Source: Olsenella sp. An290
GTDB lineage: Bacteria; Actinomycetota; Coriobacteriia; Coriobacteriales; Atopobiaceae
Length of the DNA: 64,000 nt
Assembly (NCBI RefSeq): GCF_002159535.1
Contig: NZ_NFIU01000001.1
Location: forward strand, 248,001 to 312,000
Direction: 5' to 3'
Below, in pieces: positions 50,645 to 59,706 of this stretch. The notes under the pieces are model-generated. The model was not told where the DNA came from. It saw only the letters and a list, made by a program, of their open reading frames with translations, and searched no databases. Every line of letters starts with the position of its first letter. The stretch's first letter is position 1. A program made the position numbers and the translations under genes.

Positions 50645-50663
50645 GTCGGGAACAGCTCCCGAC
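50645..50663 (-). terminator. Hairpin after the LysR gene
   Basis: GTCGGGA/TCCCGAC, 7-bp stem and 5-base loop, eight bases past the LysR stop at 50672. Confidence 0.5.
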
Positions 50664-50671
50664 CCACCCGC

Positions 50672-51610
50672 TTATGGTAGGTCTTTCTGCGAGCCGGAGG
50701 CCGTCCCCAGCGTGCGCGCCAGGAGGGAGAACTCGTTGCGGACAAACTGCCTCAGGCGCTCCACCTCCGGGCGGCGAGGTCCCTCGAGCGTGACAATGCA
50801 GACGGGGACCGAGGGGGCGTCCGCCGGGTCAAGGCCGTGCATCATGGCAAAGGGCCTGATGCTGAGCGCCTTGAGGTTCACGCCCATGATGAACCCGTTG
50901 CGGCTCTCGAGGAAGTCGACGACCTCCTCGCTCGTCTCGATGGGGACCACAGGCGAGCTCAGCCCGGCCTTCTGGCAGGTGACAAGGACCGTCTCGTTGA
51001 ACCCGTCGACCTCGTCTGACCAGAGGACGGGGTACGGCTCCAGGTCCGCAAAGGAGAGCGTCTCCTTCCCGCGCAGCGGGTGGCCTCTTCCCAGAAAGAC
51101 GCCCGGCGAGACCGACCCGATCTGCGCGCAGGCGCACTGCGGCGCGCGGAGCCGGCCGATGGTGAACAGGGCGTCCACCGTCCCCGCCCGGAGGCCCGCA
51201 AGCGCCTTGGCCCCCACCGAGACCGAGAGGTGGGTCTTGACCCCGAGGGCATGCGTCGCGAGCCGAGAGATGACGCCGCAGATGAACTCGTGCTTGGAGA
51301 AGGGGGGAGAAACGAGGACGAGCCCCAGGCCCTCTCTCTTCTCGGCCGCGCGCCGGCCGGCGCTCGCGGCGCGCCCCACGGACTCGAAGCTCATGACCGC
51401 CGTGCGCGCCGGCTCGAGGATCTTCTCGCCAAGGGGCGTGAGGGCCACCCCCTTGCCGGCCCTGGCGAACAGCGCCCCGCCCAGCTCCTCCTCGAGCTCG
51501 TGGATGGACTTGGAGACCGCCTGGACCGTGACGCCCTCCTCCCGCGCCGCGGCGGAGAAGGTGCCGTCGCGGGCGGTGAGGCAGAAGAATCTGAGCTGTC
51601 TGACGTTCAT
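50672..51610 (-). CDS. LysR-family transcriptional regulator
   Basis: 312 aa. Winged helix (MNVRQLRFFCLTARDGTFSAAAREEGVTVQAVSKSIHELEEELG) and the periplasmic-binding-like effector domain from residue 90. Target unknown; neighbours are an SDR and a small membrane protein. Two exact 18-bp repeats lie directly upstream (51619-51654). Confidence 0.92.
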   Translation of the reverse strand: MNVRQLRFFCLTARDGTFSAAAREEGVTVQAVSKSIHELEEELGGALFARAGKGVALTPLGEKILEPARTAVMSFESVGRAASAGRRAAEKREGLGLVLVSPPFSKHEFICGVISRLATHALGVKTHLSVSVGAKALAGLRAGTVDALFTIGRLRAPQCACAQIGSVSPGVFLGRGHPLRGKETLSFADLEPYPVLWSDEVDGFNETVLVTCQKAGLSSPVVPIETSEEVVDFLESRNGFIMGVNLKALSIRPFAMMHGLDPADAPSVPVCIVTLEGPRRPEVERLRQFVRNEFSLLARTLGTASGSQKDLP

Positions 51611-51618
51611 GCGCCCCC

Positions 51619-51654
51619 ATGTCCCGGCAAAGAGATATGTCCCGGCAAAGAGAT
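51619..51654. repeat. Exact tandem 18-bp repeat upstream of the LysR gene
   Basis: ATGTCCCGGCAAAGAGAT twice (51619-51636, 51637-51654). May arise by slippage or be a paired regulator site. Confidence 0.75.
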
Positions 51655-51656
51655 GC

Positions 51657-51687
51657 GGCCGCCGCCACGTCGGGGGTGGCGGCGGCC
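51657..51687 (-). terminator. GC-rich hairpin
   Basis: GGCCGCCGCCAC/GTGGCGGCGGCC, 12-bp stem with a 7-base loop. Lies 86 bases past the stop of the 51774 gene and before LysR. Confidence 0.5.
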
Positions 51688-51773
51688 GGAGAAGGACCGT
51701 CTGGCCTCGGCCATACAGAGACTATAGCCGACGTCCCGTCCCAGATTCCCGGGGCGGGCGAGGGCAAGGGGCG

Positions 51774-52181
51774 CTACCGGGCGTCGGCACCCTTCATGGC
51801 GCGCGAGGCATAGACGATCGCCGTGAAGGCGAGCGCGGCGTAGAGCAGGTTGACCCAGATCGGGCCGCCCTCGTCGGAGCCGATCTTCATGAAGACCTCG
51901 AAGAGGTTCACGAGCGTGAGGATGGTCGCGGAGACGACGAAGGGCTTGAGGCGCGCGGGGTCCTTGGAGAGGCGGATGCCCATGACGCCCGTGACAAGCT
52001 CGAGCGCCCCGATGAGCAGCAAGACGACGGCGGCCGCGAGGACCATCGCCCCCTGGTCCTCGATGCCAAGGTCGACGGTGGGGCCGAGGAAGTAGGCGAT
52101 CGCCGCCATCGCGATCGAGGCGATGCCGATAAAGGAAAGGAAGAAGCTGATCCCCTTCACGATGCTGCACTCTTTGGTCAT
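51774..52181 (-). CDS. Four-helix membrane protein, function unknown
   Basis: 135 aa with four membrane segments (about 10-32, 43-66, 78-98, 106-124). Residues between resemble small DoxX/DUF-type membrane proteins, but no signature is clear. Start ATG 52181 follows GGAGGGAAGCCC. Confidence 0.6.
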   Translation of the reverse strand: MTKECSIVKGISFFLSFIGIASIAMAAIAYFLGPTVDLGIEDQGAMVLAAAVVLLLIGALELVTGVMGIRLSKDPARLKPFVVSATILTLVNLFEVFMKIGSDEGGPIWVNLLYAALAFTAIVYASRAMKGADAR

Positions 52182-52405
52182 GGGCTTCCCTCCGTGGTCT
52201 GTGTCATGGGGCTGGCTGAAAATCAAACCGGTGGAGTATACGCAGACGGCCTCCGTCCGGTCAATCAGGGCGAGAAGAACGGGGCGATGGTCAACGATTC
52301 CTTGAGTATCGGGCGGCAGGGCCCCTCCCATCAGGGCGAGAGGGTCTCTCGGGTATCGTGGGAACGCTTGTCTACCCTTTGTTGAACCGGCCTCGAGGAG
52401 CTCAC

Positions 52406-53728
52406 ATGACCCCAAAGGCGCAGCCAGAAACCATCGACGCCGACATGCGAAAGGACGCCTCTGCCTCGAAGGGCGGGACCGCGGCCCCGAAGATCCCGCT
52501 TGTCATGCGGCTCTACGGGGTCCTCTGCACGGTCCTTGGCGTGTTCACCCTGCTTTCGGTCGCCGTGTTCGCGGCCCTCATGACGTGGGCGCTCCAGGCG
52601 GACCCGTCCCTGATCATCTCGGGGACCGACCCCACGCTGCCCGTGGTCCTGCTTGTCATCAGCTACCTCGTCACCATTGGCAACGGGGTGGCGCTCGTCG
52701 TCTTTGGCCACTCGCTGCGCAAGAGCCGGCGCCGCAACGCGGTTCGCTGGTCGCACGTGCTCATCGGCACGTCGGTCGTCCAGATTCTTCTCAAGATCAT
52801 GCTGCAGGGCATCGACACCACGCTTGTCTCCGATGCCGTCCAGCTGCTCATCCTCGTTGCGATCTCCGTAACCGTTGACCCGTCGCTGCGCCGCGAGCGC
52901 CAGCTCAGGAGGCATGTGCGCGACATGGTCGAGCGCGAGGCCGCCGAGGAGGGCATGCTCGGGCGCGACCTTGAGGGCAAGGGCTACATCGAGCTCAACT
53001 TCTTCAACCTGTTCTGGGTCTTCGTGGTCTGCTGCGTGCTGGGCCTTGTGATCGAGACCGTCTACCACTTCGTGGTGGTGGTCCCCGGCGAGGTCCAGGA
53101 CCGCGCGGGCCTGCTCTTTGGGCCCTTCTCGCCCATCTACGGCTTTGGCGCCGTGCTCATGACCGTGGCGCTCAACCGCTTCTGGCGGGCCAACCCGGCG
53201 ATCATCTTTGTGGTCTCCGCCGTGATCGGGGGTCTCTTCGAGGCGGCGGTCTCCTGGTTCATGCAGGTGGGCTTTGGCGCCGTGGCCTGGGACTACTCGG
53301 GCTCCACGATTTTCGGGCTCTTCCCGGACCCGGTGGCCCTGCTCTTTGGCGGGCGCACCTCGACCCTCTTCATGTGCATGTGGGGCGCCCTCGGCCTCGT
53401 GTGGATCAGGCTCTGCCTGCCGTGGATGCTGCGCCTCATCAACCTCATCCCGTGGAAGGTGCGCTACTCGTTCACCGCGCTCTGCGCCGCCCTCATGCTC
53501 GTGAACGGCGTCATGACGCTCGAGGCGCTCGACTGCTGGTTCGAGCGCCTCTCCGATATCCCGCAGACCACGCCCGTCGAGCGGTTCTACGCCGAGCACT
53601 ACGGCAACGACTACATGGCGCGGCGCTTCGAGTCCATGACCATCACGCCGGACGACTCCGCGCGCGTGGACGGGGCGGCGCGCGCGGCCACGCCGTCGGG
53701 GACGGCCCCGACCGGCGGGGGCGCTTGA
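52406..53728 (+). CDS. CmpB-type putative ABC transporter permease protein
   Basis: 440 aa. N-terminal part with four membrane segments; the central part from about residue 200 carries the ABC_trans_CmpB pattern (LFWVFVVCCVLGLVIETVYHFVV, RAGLLFGPFSPIYGFGAV, FEAAVSWFMQ, WDYSG). This membrane family is common in Firmicutes and Coriobacteria; its transport role is unproven. Start ATG 52406 after GAGGAGCTCAC. Confidence 0.75.
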   Translation: MTPKAQPETIDADMRKDASASKGGTAAPKIPLVMRLYGVLCTVLGVFTLLSVAVFAALMTWALQADPSLIISGTDPTLPVVLLVISYLVTIGNGVALVVFGHSLRKSRRRNAVRWSHVLIGTSVVQILLKIMLQGIDTTLVSDAVQLLILVAISVTVDPSLRRERQLRRHVRDMVEREAAEEGMLGRDLEGKGYIELNFFNLFWVFVVCCVLGLVIETVYHFVVVVPGEVQDRAGLLFGPFSPIYGFGAVLMTVALNRFWRANPAIIFVVSAVIGGLFEAAVSWFMQVGFGAVAWDYSGSTIFGLFPDPVALLFGGRTSTLFMCMWGALGLVWIRLCLPWMLRLINLIPWKVRYSFTALCAALMLVNGVMTLEALDCWFERLSDIPQTTPVERFYAEHYGNDYMARRFESMTITPDDSARVDGAARAATPSGTAPTGGGA

Positions 53729-53784
53729 TATAGAATCTACCTGCAGGCCGGGGCTGGCGGCGAGCGGCAGACGGGAGGCGGGCG

Positions 53785-54597
53785 ATGGGCGACGTGCGCA
53801 GGGAGCTCACGCGCGTGCTGCGTGAGGGCGAGCGGACGGTGGAGCGCCGGCTTGAGGTGTTTCTCGACCGCCCGGACGATTCGGAGACCATCCACCGGCT
53901 GCGTATCTCCATCCGCACGCTGAGGAGCCTGCTGGCGTTTGCCTCCCCGTTCCTCAGGCGCCGCCGTCACCGGCTGCTCCAGGACGACCTGCGCTCCGTG
54001 GTGATAGAGACCTCGCGCCTGCGCGAGTACGACGTGCTGCTGAGGCAGGTCCGCGCGCTCGACGTCCCCTATGGCGAGCTTGACGAGAAGATCGGCGAGC
54101 TGCGCGAGCTCGAGCGCAACCACGTCGTCGACGTCATGCGCGGCCGACACGTGCGGCGTGCGCTGCGGCGCGTGAGAAGGGCGATGGAGCGGCTGCCCTG
54201 GAGGCGGCGCGTGCGCGAGAGGGGCGTGACGCGGGAGGACGTGCGCGCGGCCTTCGACGAGCTGGTCCGCAGCGTCGACGAGCGCTATGCGCGCGTTGAC
54301 CGTGCGGACGCCGACGCCGTGCACACGCTGCGCAAGCGCGCGAAGCGCGTGCGCTACGTCGGGGAGAGCTTCGCCGAGCTGCTGGGGCCCGACGCCGTCG
54401 CCGAGGGGGCGCGCATGAAGGGCATGCAGGACGAGCTCGGGGACATCTGCGACGCCCGCGTCAACGTGGCGATGGCGCGCGAGTTTCCCACGAGGGGGCT
54501 CTCCGACGAGGCGCGGCATGCCCTCGAGGTCCTTCTCGCACAGAACCAGGCCCTCGTGGACTCCTTCGTCAGCGGGTCGGGGGCGGCCGTCGGCTGA
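53785..54597 (+). CDS. CHAD-domain protein
   Basis: 270 aa, all helical, with conserved histidines and basic residues: IHRLRISIRTLRSLLAF, DADAVHTLRKRAKRVRYVGESF. CHAD domains bind polyphosphate. A TATAGAAT sequence lies about 50 bases upstream. Start ATG 53785 follows GGAGGCGGGCG. Confidence 0.88.
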   Translation: MGDVRRELTRVLREGERTVERRLEVFLDRPDDSETIHRLRISIRTLRSLLAFASPFLRRRRHRLLQDDLRSVVIETSRLREYDVLLRQVRALDVPYGELDEKIGELRELERNHVVDVMRGRHVRRALRRVRRAMERLPWRRRVRERGVTREDVRAAFDELVRSVDERYARVDRADADAVHTLRKRAKRVRYVGESFAELLGPDAVAEGARMKGMQDELGDICDARVNVAMAREFPTRGLSDEARHALEVLLAQNQALVDSFVSGSGAAVG

Positions 54598-54602
54598 CCC
54601 GC

Positions 54603-55724
54603 TCAGCGCACGGGGATGCCGGCCTTGCGCGCGGCGTCGAGGAGCTCGGCGTTGCGGGCGTTCATCGTGCCGAACTCGCCCACGCAGCAGATGACCTCGC
54701 GGCAGGCGAGAAGAACCTCGCGCGCCCCGGCGACGGCCGCGTCGCCCACGGGCTCGAAGTCGCGCTCGAAGACGGCGCGCGTCGCGAGGCTGCGCGCGAG
54801 CAGGCCGTCCGCGTCATGCTCGTGGAGCACGCCTGCGGCGAACGGCGTGCCCTCGCGCGCAAGCCGCCGGAAGCACGCGGCCCCCGTGCCGCCCCCGGCG
54901 ATGACGAAGACCTCCGGATCTCCCTCCGGCCGCGCGAGCTCGACGCTGCCGAAGGCGGGGTCGTAGGCGCCCGGCGCGAGGTCGTAGAGCTCGGCCACGC
55001 GCTCGGCGGTGAAGACTTCGTCGGGCGTCCCCTGGCACATGATGCGGCCGTCGTGCACGCAGATCACGTGGTCGGCGGCCTTCTGGGCGAGGTCGATCTC
55101 GTGGAGGGAGGCCACCACGGCAGTCCCGCGCTCGCGCGCCTCGCGGCGCAGGAGCTGAAGGACGTCCAGCTGAGAGCGTACGTCCAGGTACGACGTGGGC
55201 TCGTCGAGCAGCAGCACGCGCGGCTCCTGGCAGAGCGCGCGGGCGAGAAGGACGCGCTGCCGCTGGCCGTCGCTCACGTGCGCGAAGTCGCGCTCCGCGA
55301 TGTCGAGCACGCCCGTCGCGGACATCGCGGCGGCGACGGCCTCGTGGTCCTTCTCGCCAAGGACGCCGAGACGGCCGGTGAACGGGTAGCGCCCCGCCTC
55401 CACCACGTCGCGGCAGGTGAGGAGCTCGGTTGACGGGCGGCCCGTGAGCATGACGGACATGGCGCGGGCGCGCTCTGCCGCGGGGATGCCGCCCAGCTCC
55501 CGCCCGAAGAGCTCCACCACGCCGCCGAGCGCGCGGAGCTGCCCGGCCACGGTGCGCAGGATGGTGGTCTTGCCCGACCCGTTGGGGCCGATCAGCGCCA
55601 CCACCTGACCGGGCCTCACGGCAAGGCAGACGTCGCGCACGAGCGCCCGCCGCCCGTGCCCCACGTCCAGCCCCCGCAGCTCCAGCGCAGGCGTGGAAAG
55701 GGGACAGGCACTTTTCCACATCAT
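54603..55724 (-). CDS. FecE/BtuD-type ABC ATPase with extra C-terminal domain
   Basis: 373 aa. ATPase: Walker A GPNGSGKTT, signature VSDGQRQR, Walker B LLLDEPTS. FecE-type proteins end near residue 255; here about 110 further residues form a Rossmann-like module (VFVIAGGGTGAACFRRLA, CREVICCVGEFGTMNARNAEL). The start ATG 55724 overlaps the permease stop (ATGA). Its first dozen residues (MMWKSACPLSTP) are encoded by a REP-like unit. Powers the importer with the next two genes. Confidence 0.85.
   Translation of the reverse strand: MMWKSACPLSTPALELRGLDVGHGRRALVRDVCLAVRPGQVVALIGPNGSGKTTILRTVAGQLRALGGVVELFGRELGGIPAAERARAMSVMLTGRPSTELLTCRDVVEAGRYPFTGRLGVLGEKDHEAVAAAMSATGVLDIAERDFAHVSDGQRQRVLLARALCQEPRVLLLDEPTSYLDVRSQLDVLQLLRREARERGTAVVASLHEIDLAQKAADHVICVHDGRIMCQGTPDEVFTAERVAELYDLAPGAYDPAFGSVELARPEGDPEVFVIAGGGTGAACFRRLAREGTPFAAGVLHEHDADGLLARSLATRAVFERDFEPVGDAAVAGAREVLLACREVICCVGEFGTMNARNAELLDAARKAGIPVR
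55693..55719. repeat. REP-like unit captured as the ATPase N-terminus
   Basis: GTGGAAA...TTTCCAC, 27 nt, in frame immediately after the ATG pair. Confidence 0.75.
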
Positions 55725-56758
55725 CTTCCGGCCCTCCCGCGGAGCATCAGGGCAATCACGACGGGCGCGCCAAAGACGGCGGTGACGGCGCTCACGGAGA
55801 GCTCCACGGGCGAGAAGAGCGTGCGCGCGATGAGGTCGCACCCGCAGCAGAAGGCCGCGCCCGTGAGGAAGCACGCGGGCGTCACAAAGAGCGGCCGCGA
55901 CGAGCCCACGCCGCGCCGGGCGAGGTGCGGCGCGGCGATGCCCACGAACGAGACCGGCCCCGCGAAGGCCGCCACGCACGCGGAGAGCAGGCTCGATACC
56001 AAAACGATCAGCATGCGCAGCCGGCGCACGTCCACGCCCACGCTCTGCGCGTAGGGCTCGCCGAGCTGGTAGGCACCGAGCGGCTTGGAGAGCGCAAAGA
56101 CCGCCGCGCCCATGGCGAGCACGCATGCGGCGACCAGCGCCACGTCCGCCCACGTGGCGCCCGAGAAGCTCCCGCGCGACCAGTTGTCCAGGTTGACGAT
56201 CGCCTGGTCGTCGGCGAAGGCGATCAGGAAGTTGGTCACGGCCGAGCAGATGTAGCCCACCATGACGCCGGCCACGATGAGCATGCTCTGGATGCGCACG
56301 CGCCGCGAGATGAGCAGGACAAAGCCCATCGTGATCAGCGACCCGAGAAACGCTGACGCGACCGAGGCCGCCGGGCTCATGACCTGGCCCGCGCCGAGCA
56401 CCACGATCATCACCACCGCCACCACGAGCTTGGCGCCCGAGGAGATGCCCAGGACAAACGGGTCGGCGATGGGGTTAGCAAAGAACGTCTGCAGCAGGAA
56501 CCCGGAGAGCGAGAGGCCACCGCCCAAAAGCACCGCCTCGATGGCGCGCGGCAGGCGGATCTGCCAGATGACCTGCGCGGCGGTGGAGGCGTCGCCGGGT
56601 CCGCCGGCAAGGATGCGCGCCACCTCCGCCGACGTGGTCTCAACGCTGCCCAGGCACAGGTTCGCCACGAAGAGCGCCACAAGGCCGAGAAGAACGGCGA
56701 GGTCGAAGGCTATGGCCCGATGTGCTCGCGCGCCCTCGCTGCCGGCCGCGCGCGCCAC
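55721..56758 (-). CDS. FecCD/BtuC-type ABC permease
   Basis: 345 aa with about ten membrane segments; family motifs IRLPRAIEAVLLGGGLSLSG, NPIADPFVLGISSG, FVGIAAPHLAR. Imports iron-siderophore, haem or corrinoid. Start is GTG 56758, one base from the substrate-binding gene stop, so coupled. Confidence 0.92.
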   Translation of the reverse strand: MARAAGSEGARAHRAIAFDLAVLLGLVALFVANLCLGSVETTSAEVARILAGGPGDASTAAQVIWQIRLPRAIEAVLLGGGLSLSGFLLQTFFANPIADPFVLGISSGAKLVVAVVMIVVLGAGQVMSPAASVASAFLGSLITMGFVLLISRRVRIQSMLIVAGVMVGYICSAVTNFLIAFADDQAIVNLDNWSRGSFSGATWADVALVAACVLAMGAAVFALSKPLGAYQLGEPYAQSVGVDVRRLRMLIVLVSSLLSACVAAFAGPVSFVGIAAPHLARRGVGSSRPLFVTPACFLTGAAFCCGCDLIARTLFSPVELSVSAVTAVFGAPVVIALMLRGRAGR

Positions 56759-56759
56759 G

Positions 56760-57917
56760 CTAGCCCAGCTTCCAGACGAAGGTGGCGGGCTCAGAGGCGC
56801 CCGAGAAGGCCGCGCGGAAGTCCTCGATGATGTCGGCCATGCTGGTCATCTGCTGGTAGAGGTTGGCGTCGCAGGTCCAGACGTTGCCCGTCTGCACGGC
56901 GCGGAAGTCCGCGAGCAGCGCGTTCTTCTCGGTGAGGGCCTCGAGGCTGGTCACGCCGTCGTCGATCGTGCCGTTGTAGATGATGACGTCCGCGTCGCGC
57001 GCGCCGGCGTAGAACTGCTCCATCTCCACGGTGATCGTGGTGGGGGAGGAGTCGGCGGCCCCCTCCTCGGCAAAGCTCACGTACTCGCCGCCCGCCGCCT
57101 CGATCATCTGGGCGAAGTAGTCGCCAGCGCGACGGGTCACGGCGGCGCCGTCCTCGTTGATGTAGAAGAAGGCCACGCTCACGCCGAGCGGGCCCTCCTG
57201 CGAGGCAGCCTCCACGCGGGCGGTCACGTCGTCGAAGACCTCCGCCGCCTCGTCCTCGCGGCCAAAGACCGCGCCCATGAGACGGATCCACTCCAGGCGG
57301 CCGAGCATGTTGTCCTCGCGGCTGGACTGCTCCATGAGGACGGTCACGCCCAGCTCCTCGAGCTTGGCGCGCACCTCGGGGACGTGGTCGATGTTGGTGT
57401 TCTCGATGGCGAGCGGGCAGCCCGTGGCGGTGATGAGCTCGTAGTCGGGCTCGCGGTAGAGACCGCCGTAGGCGATCGTGCCGTCCTCCAGGCGCTCGGT
57501 GAAGGCGGGGACGGGGGAGTCCTCGGCCTTGACCGAGGACACGGAGACGGCATCCAGCGCGCCGATGGCGTCCACGAGGCAGATCATGCCGGTGGAGACC
57601 AGGTAGACGTTCGCGAGCGGCTGCTGGATCACGGCCACGTCGTCAGGAAGGCCCGCCGGGGCGGTGGCGCCCTCGGGCACGATGAGGAGACGGTCGCCGC
57701 TCGCGAGGGTCGCGAGCTGAAAGCCGCCTTCGTAGGCGTCCAGCGTGAACTGCGTGGCGTGGGAGAGCGGCACGGGCGTGGCCTGCCCCAGGGCGCTGAG
57801 CCCCTGGAGGCTGTCCTCCTGGTCAGAGGCTCCTCCCCTGCTGGCGCACCCGGCGAGGGAGGAGAGGGCGAGGAGCGCGCCTGCCACAAGCGAGCGACGC
57901 GAGATGAGAGGTGACAT
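56760..57917 (-). CDS. Substrate-binding lipoprotein (FepB/BtuF type)
   Basis: 385 aa. Signal peptide with lipobox SSLAGC, then a two-lobe cluster A-2 binding protein (TGCPLAIENTNIDHVPEV, WIRLMGAVFGREDEA, DADVIIYNG). First gene of the three-gene importer. Substrate not decided by sequence. Start ATG 57917 follows CGGAGTCGCC. Confidence 0.88.
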   Translation of the reverse strand: MSPLISRRSLVAGALLALSSLAGCASRGGASDQEDSLQGLSALGQATPVPLSHATQFTLDAYEGGFQLATLASGDRLLIVPEGATAPAGLPDDVAVIQQPLANVYLVSTGMICLVDAIGALDAVSVSSVKAEDSPVPAFTERLEDGTIAYGGLYREPDYELITATGCPLAIENTNIDHVPEVRAKLEELGVTVLMEQSSREDNMLGRLEWIRLMGAVFGREDEAAEVFDDVTARVEAASQEGPLGVSVAFFYINEDGAAVTRRAGDYFAQMIEAAGGEYVSFAEEGAADSSPTTITVEMEQFYAGARDADVIIYNGTIDDGVTSLEALTEKNALLADFRAVQTGNVWTCDANLYQQMTSMADIIEDFRAAFSGASEPATFVWKLG

Positions 57918-58001
57918 GGCGACTCCGTTCAGACGAGCGACCAAACGTCACCATCATAGGATACGAGGGGCCGTACGCTTTTCGGCGTCGCGGGTGCGGG
58001 G

Positions 58002-58478
58002 CTACTTGACCGTGAGGACGGGGACGCTCACCGAGCGCAGCACGCCAAAGCTCACGCTGCCGAGCATGCCGCGCAGGGCGCCAAGGCCGCGACGGCCCAT
58101 GACGACAAGGTCGATGCCGTGCTGCTCAACGTACTCGGCGATGCCTTCGACCGGGGAGCTCGCAACGACGGCGTCGGCAACGACCTGGCAGACGGCGTCG
58201 TCCTTGGCTCCCTTGATGGCGCCCTCGGCGTTGGTGCGGGCGCGGTGCAGCATGGACTCGACGATCTTGTCATAGGTGTAGGGGTCTCCGAGCGCGTAGG
58301 AGGGGTTGAGGGCGTCATCGCCAATGAGCGAGGGGGTCGGGAGGGCGCCCGCGGGGATGACGGTCACCACGTGCACCTTTGCCTCCGGGTACGCTCCGGC
58401 CATGCCAAGTGCAACGTGCAGGGCGCTCCGCGCGTGGTCGGACTCGTCATAGGGGACCAGGATATTCTTGAAGAACAT
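58002..58478 (-). CDS. Universal stress protein (UspA family)
   Basis: 158 aa. ILVPYDESDHARSALHVAL at the start and the ATP-binding G-2x-G-9x-G(S/T) pattern VMGRRGLGALRGMLGSVS at the end. Likely ATP-binding stress protein. Ribosome site GGGAGGTTGCC. Confidence 0.92.
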   Translation of the reverse strand: MFFKNILVPYDESDHARSALHVALGMAGAYPEAKVHVVTVIPAGALPTPSLIGDDALNPSYALGDPYTYDKIVESMLHRARTNAEGAIKGAKDDAVCQVVADAVVASSPVEGIAEYVEQHGIDLVVMGRRGLGALRGMLGSVSFGVLRSVSVPVLTVK

Positions 58479-58720
58479 GGCAACCTCCCTCGGGACGAAA
58501 AGACGCTTACCCGCGTTATACCCGCTCCCTGGCGACGGGCCCGCCCTGTCGGTGGACGATGCCAACGGGTCCGTGGGCGCGTGGGGCGGGCTATGCCTCG
58601 CCCTGGAGACGAGGTCTTTGCGCTGCCGCGCGATGCACCTGGCGAGTGCGTGGCTCCTTGCGCGTCGGCGGGCGCGCGGATGTGTGACAATGGGGCCAGC
58701 GACGTCGTTTGGAGGCCGAT

Positions 58721-59233
58721 ATGGCAACGCCTGAGTTTATCCTGCGCCTGCGCGAGAAGATTGGGCACGACCCGCTGTGGCTCATCGGGGTGACGGCGTA
58801 CGTGGAGGACGCGGAGGGGCGCGTGCTGCTTGGCCGGCGCGCCGACACGGGCGAGTGGGCGCTCGTCTACGGCATCAACGAGCCCGCCGAGGAGCCGGCG
58901 GACACCGTGATTCGCGAGGTTCTTGAGGAGACGGGCGTCGATGTGGTGCCCACCGACCTTGTCCGTGTTCGGGCGCTGCCCGGTATGACCACCTACGCAA
59001 ACGGCGACCAGACCCAGTATCTGGACCTTCTCTTCCTGTGTCGGGTGGCCGACGGCGGGAACTCCCTGCCGCGCGTGGCCGATGACGAGAGCCTCGAGGT
59101 TGGGTGGTTCAACCTCGATGAGCTGCCCGAGCCGCTGGCCTCATCCACGAAGGAGAGGCTGGGCGTGGTGGGGGAGTGGCGCCGGCGTCTGGCCGGCGGC
59201 GATGGTCGCGCGCTCTTTTCGTTCGGCGGGTAG
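58721..59233 (+). CDS. Nudix hydrolase
   Basis: 170 aa. Nudix box GINEPAEEPADTVIREVLEETGVDV (G-x5-E-x7-REVLEE). Hydrolyses a nucleoside diphosphate derivative. Start ATG 58721 five bases after GGAGG. Confidence 0.9.
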   Translation: MATPEFILRLREKIGHDPLWLIGVTAYVEDAEGRVLLGRRADTGEWALVYGINEPAEEPADTVIREVLEETGVDVVPTDLVRVRALPGMTTYANGDQTQYLDLLFLCRVADGGNSLPRVADDESLEVGWFNLDELPEPLASSTKERLGVVGEWRRRLAGGDGRALFSFGG

Positions 59234-59238
59234 GCTAT

Positions 59239-59266
59239 GGCCAGGGGCCAGGGGCCAGGGGCCAGG
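59239..59266. repeat. Tandem 7-bp repeat
   Basis: Four exact GGCCAGG units plus a partial fifth, right after the Nudix stop. Could vary by slippage. Confidence 0.8.
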
Positions 59267-59294
59267 GGCCCTGCGGCGCTCCTTAGGGGCTGGG

Positions 59295-59520
59295 GATGTG
59301 CATAACCGGCCATCTGGTAGTGAACCGGCTTCAATCGCTTGCAAAACTGGTCGTTTGGTAGTGGGTTTTTCTGGTCCGGACCTCGTTCCGGACTTGTGAG
59401 GGCGTCTTTTATCTGGGAAACGCGGGCCAATCGCCTGGCTGCTCTCCAAAAAGTCACTACCAAAAGGCCGAAACTGCGCGCCGATATCTTGTGTTCACTA
59501 CCACAAGGCCAAAACTGCGC
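59295..59520. repeat. Composite palindromic region
   Basis: GGTAGTG occurs twice on the left and CACTACC twice on the right with flanking AAAACTG/CAGTTTT-like arms, and an inner TCCGGACCTCGTTCCGGA hairpin. It looks like a pair of nested palindromic elements. No ORF. From 59521 to 59706 nothing else is seen. Confidence 0.55.
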
Positions 59521-59706
59521 ATCGCTGGGGCGGGCGATTGCCCGCGGGCCCACCCCGAGGCGCCTCGTGCGGGTGCGCTCCCGTCCCGCGGGCCCGCGCG
59601 TCTCCCGCCGAGCTAGTGAAGAGCTGCGGTTGAGGGTGACCAAAGGACGCGGCTCCCGTATGATGGGCCAGAAGAATACCTGAGTGCGAGAAAGGTAACC
59701 GACCGT

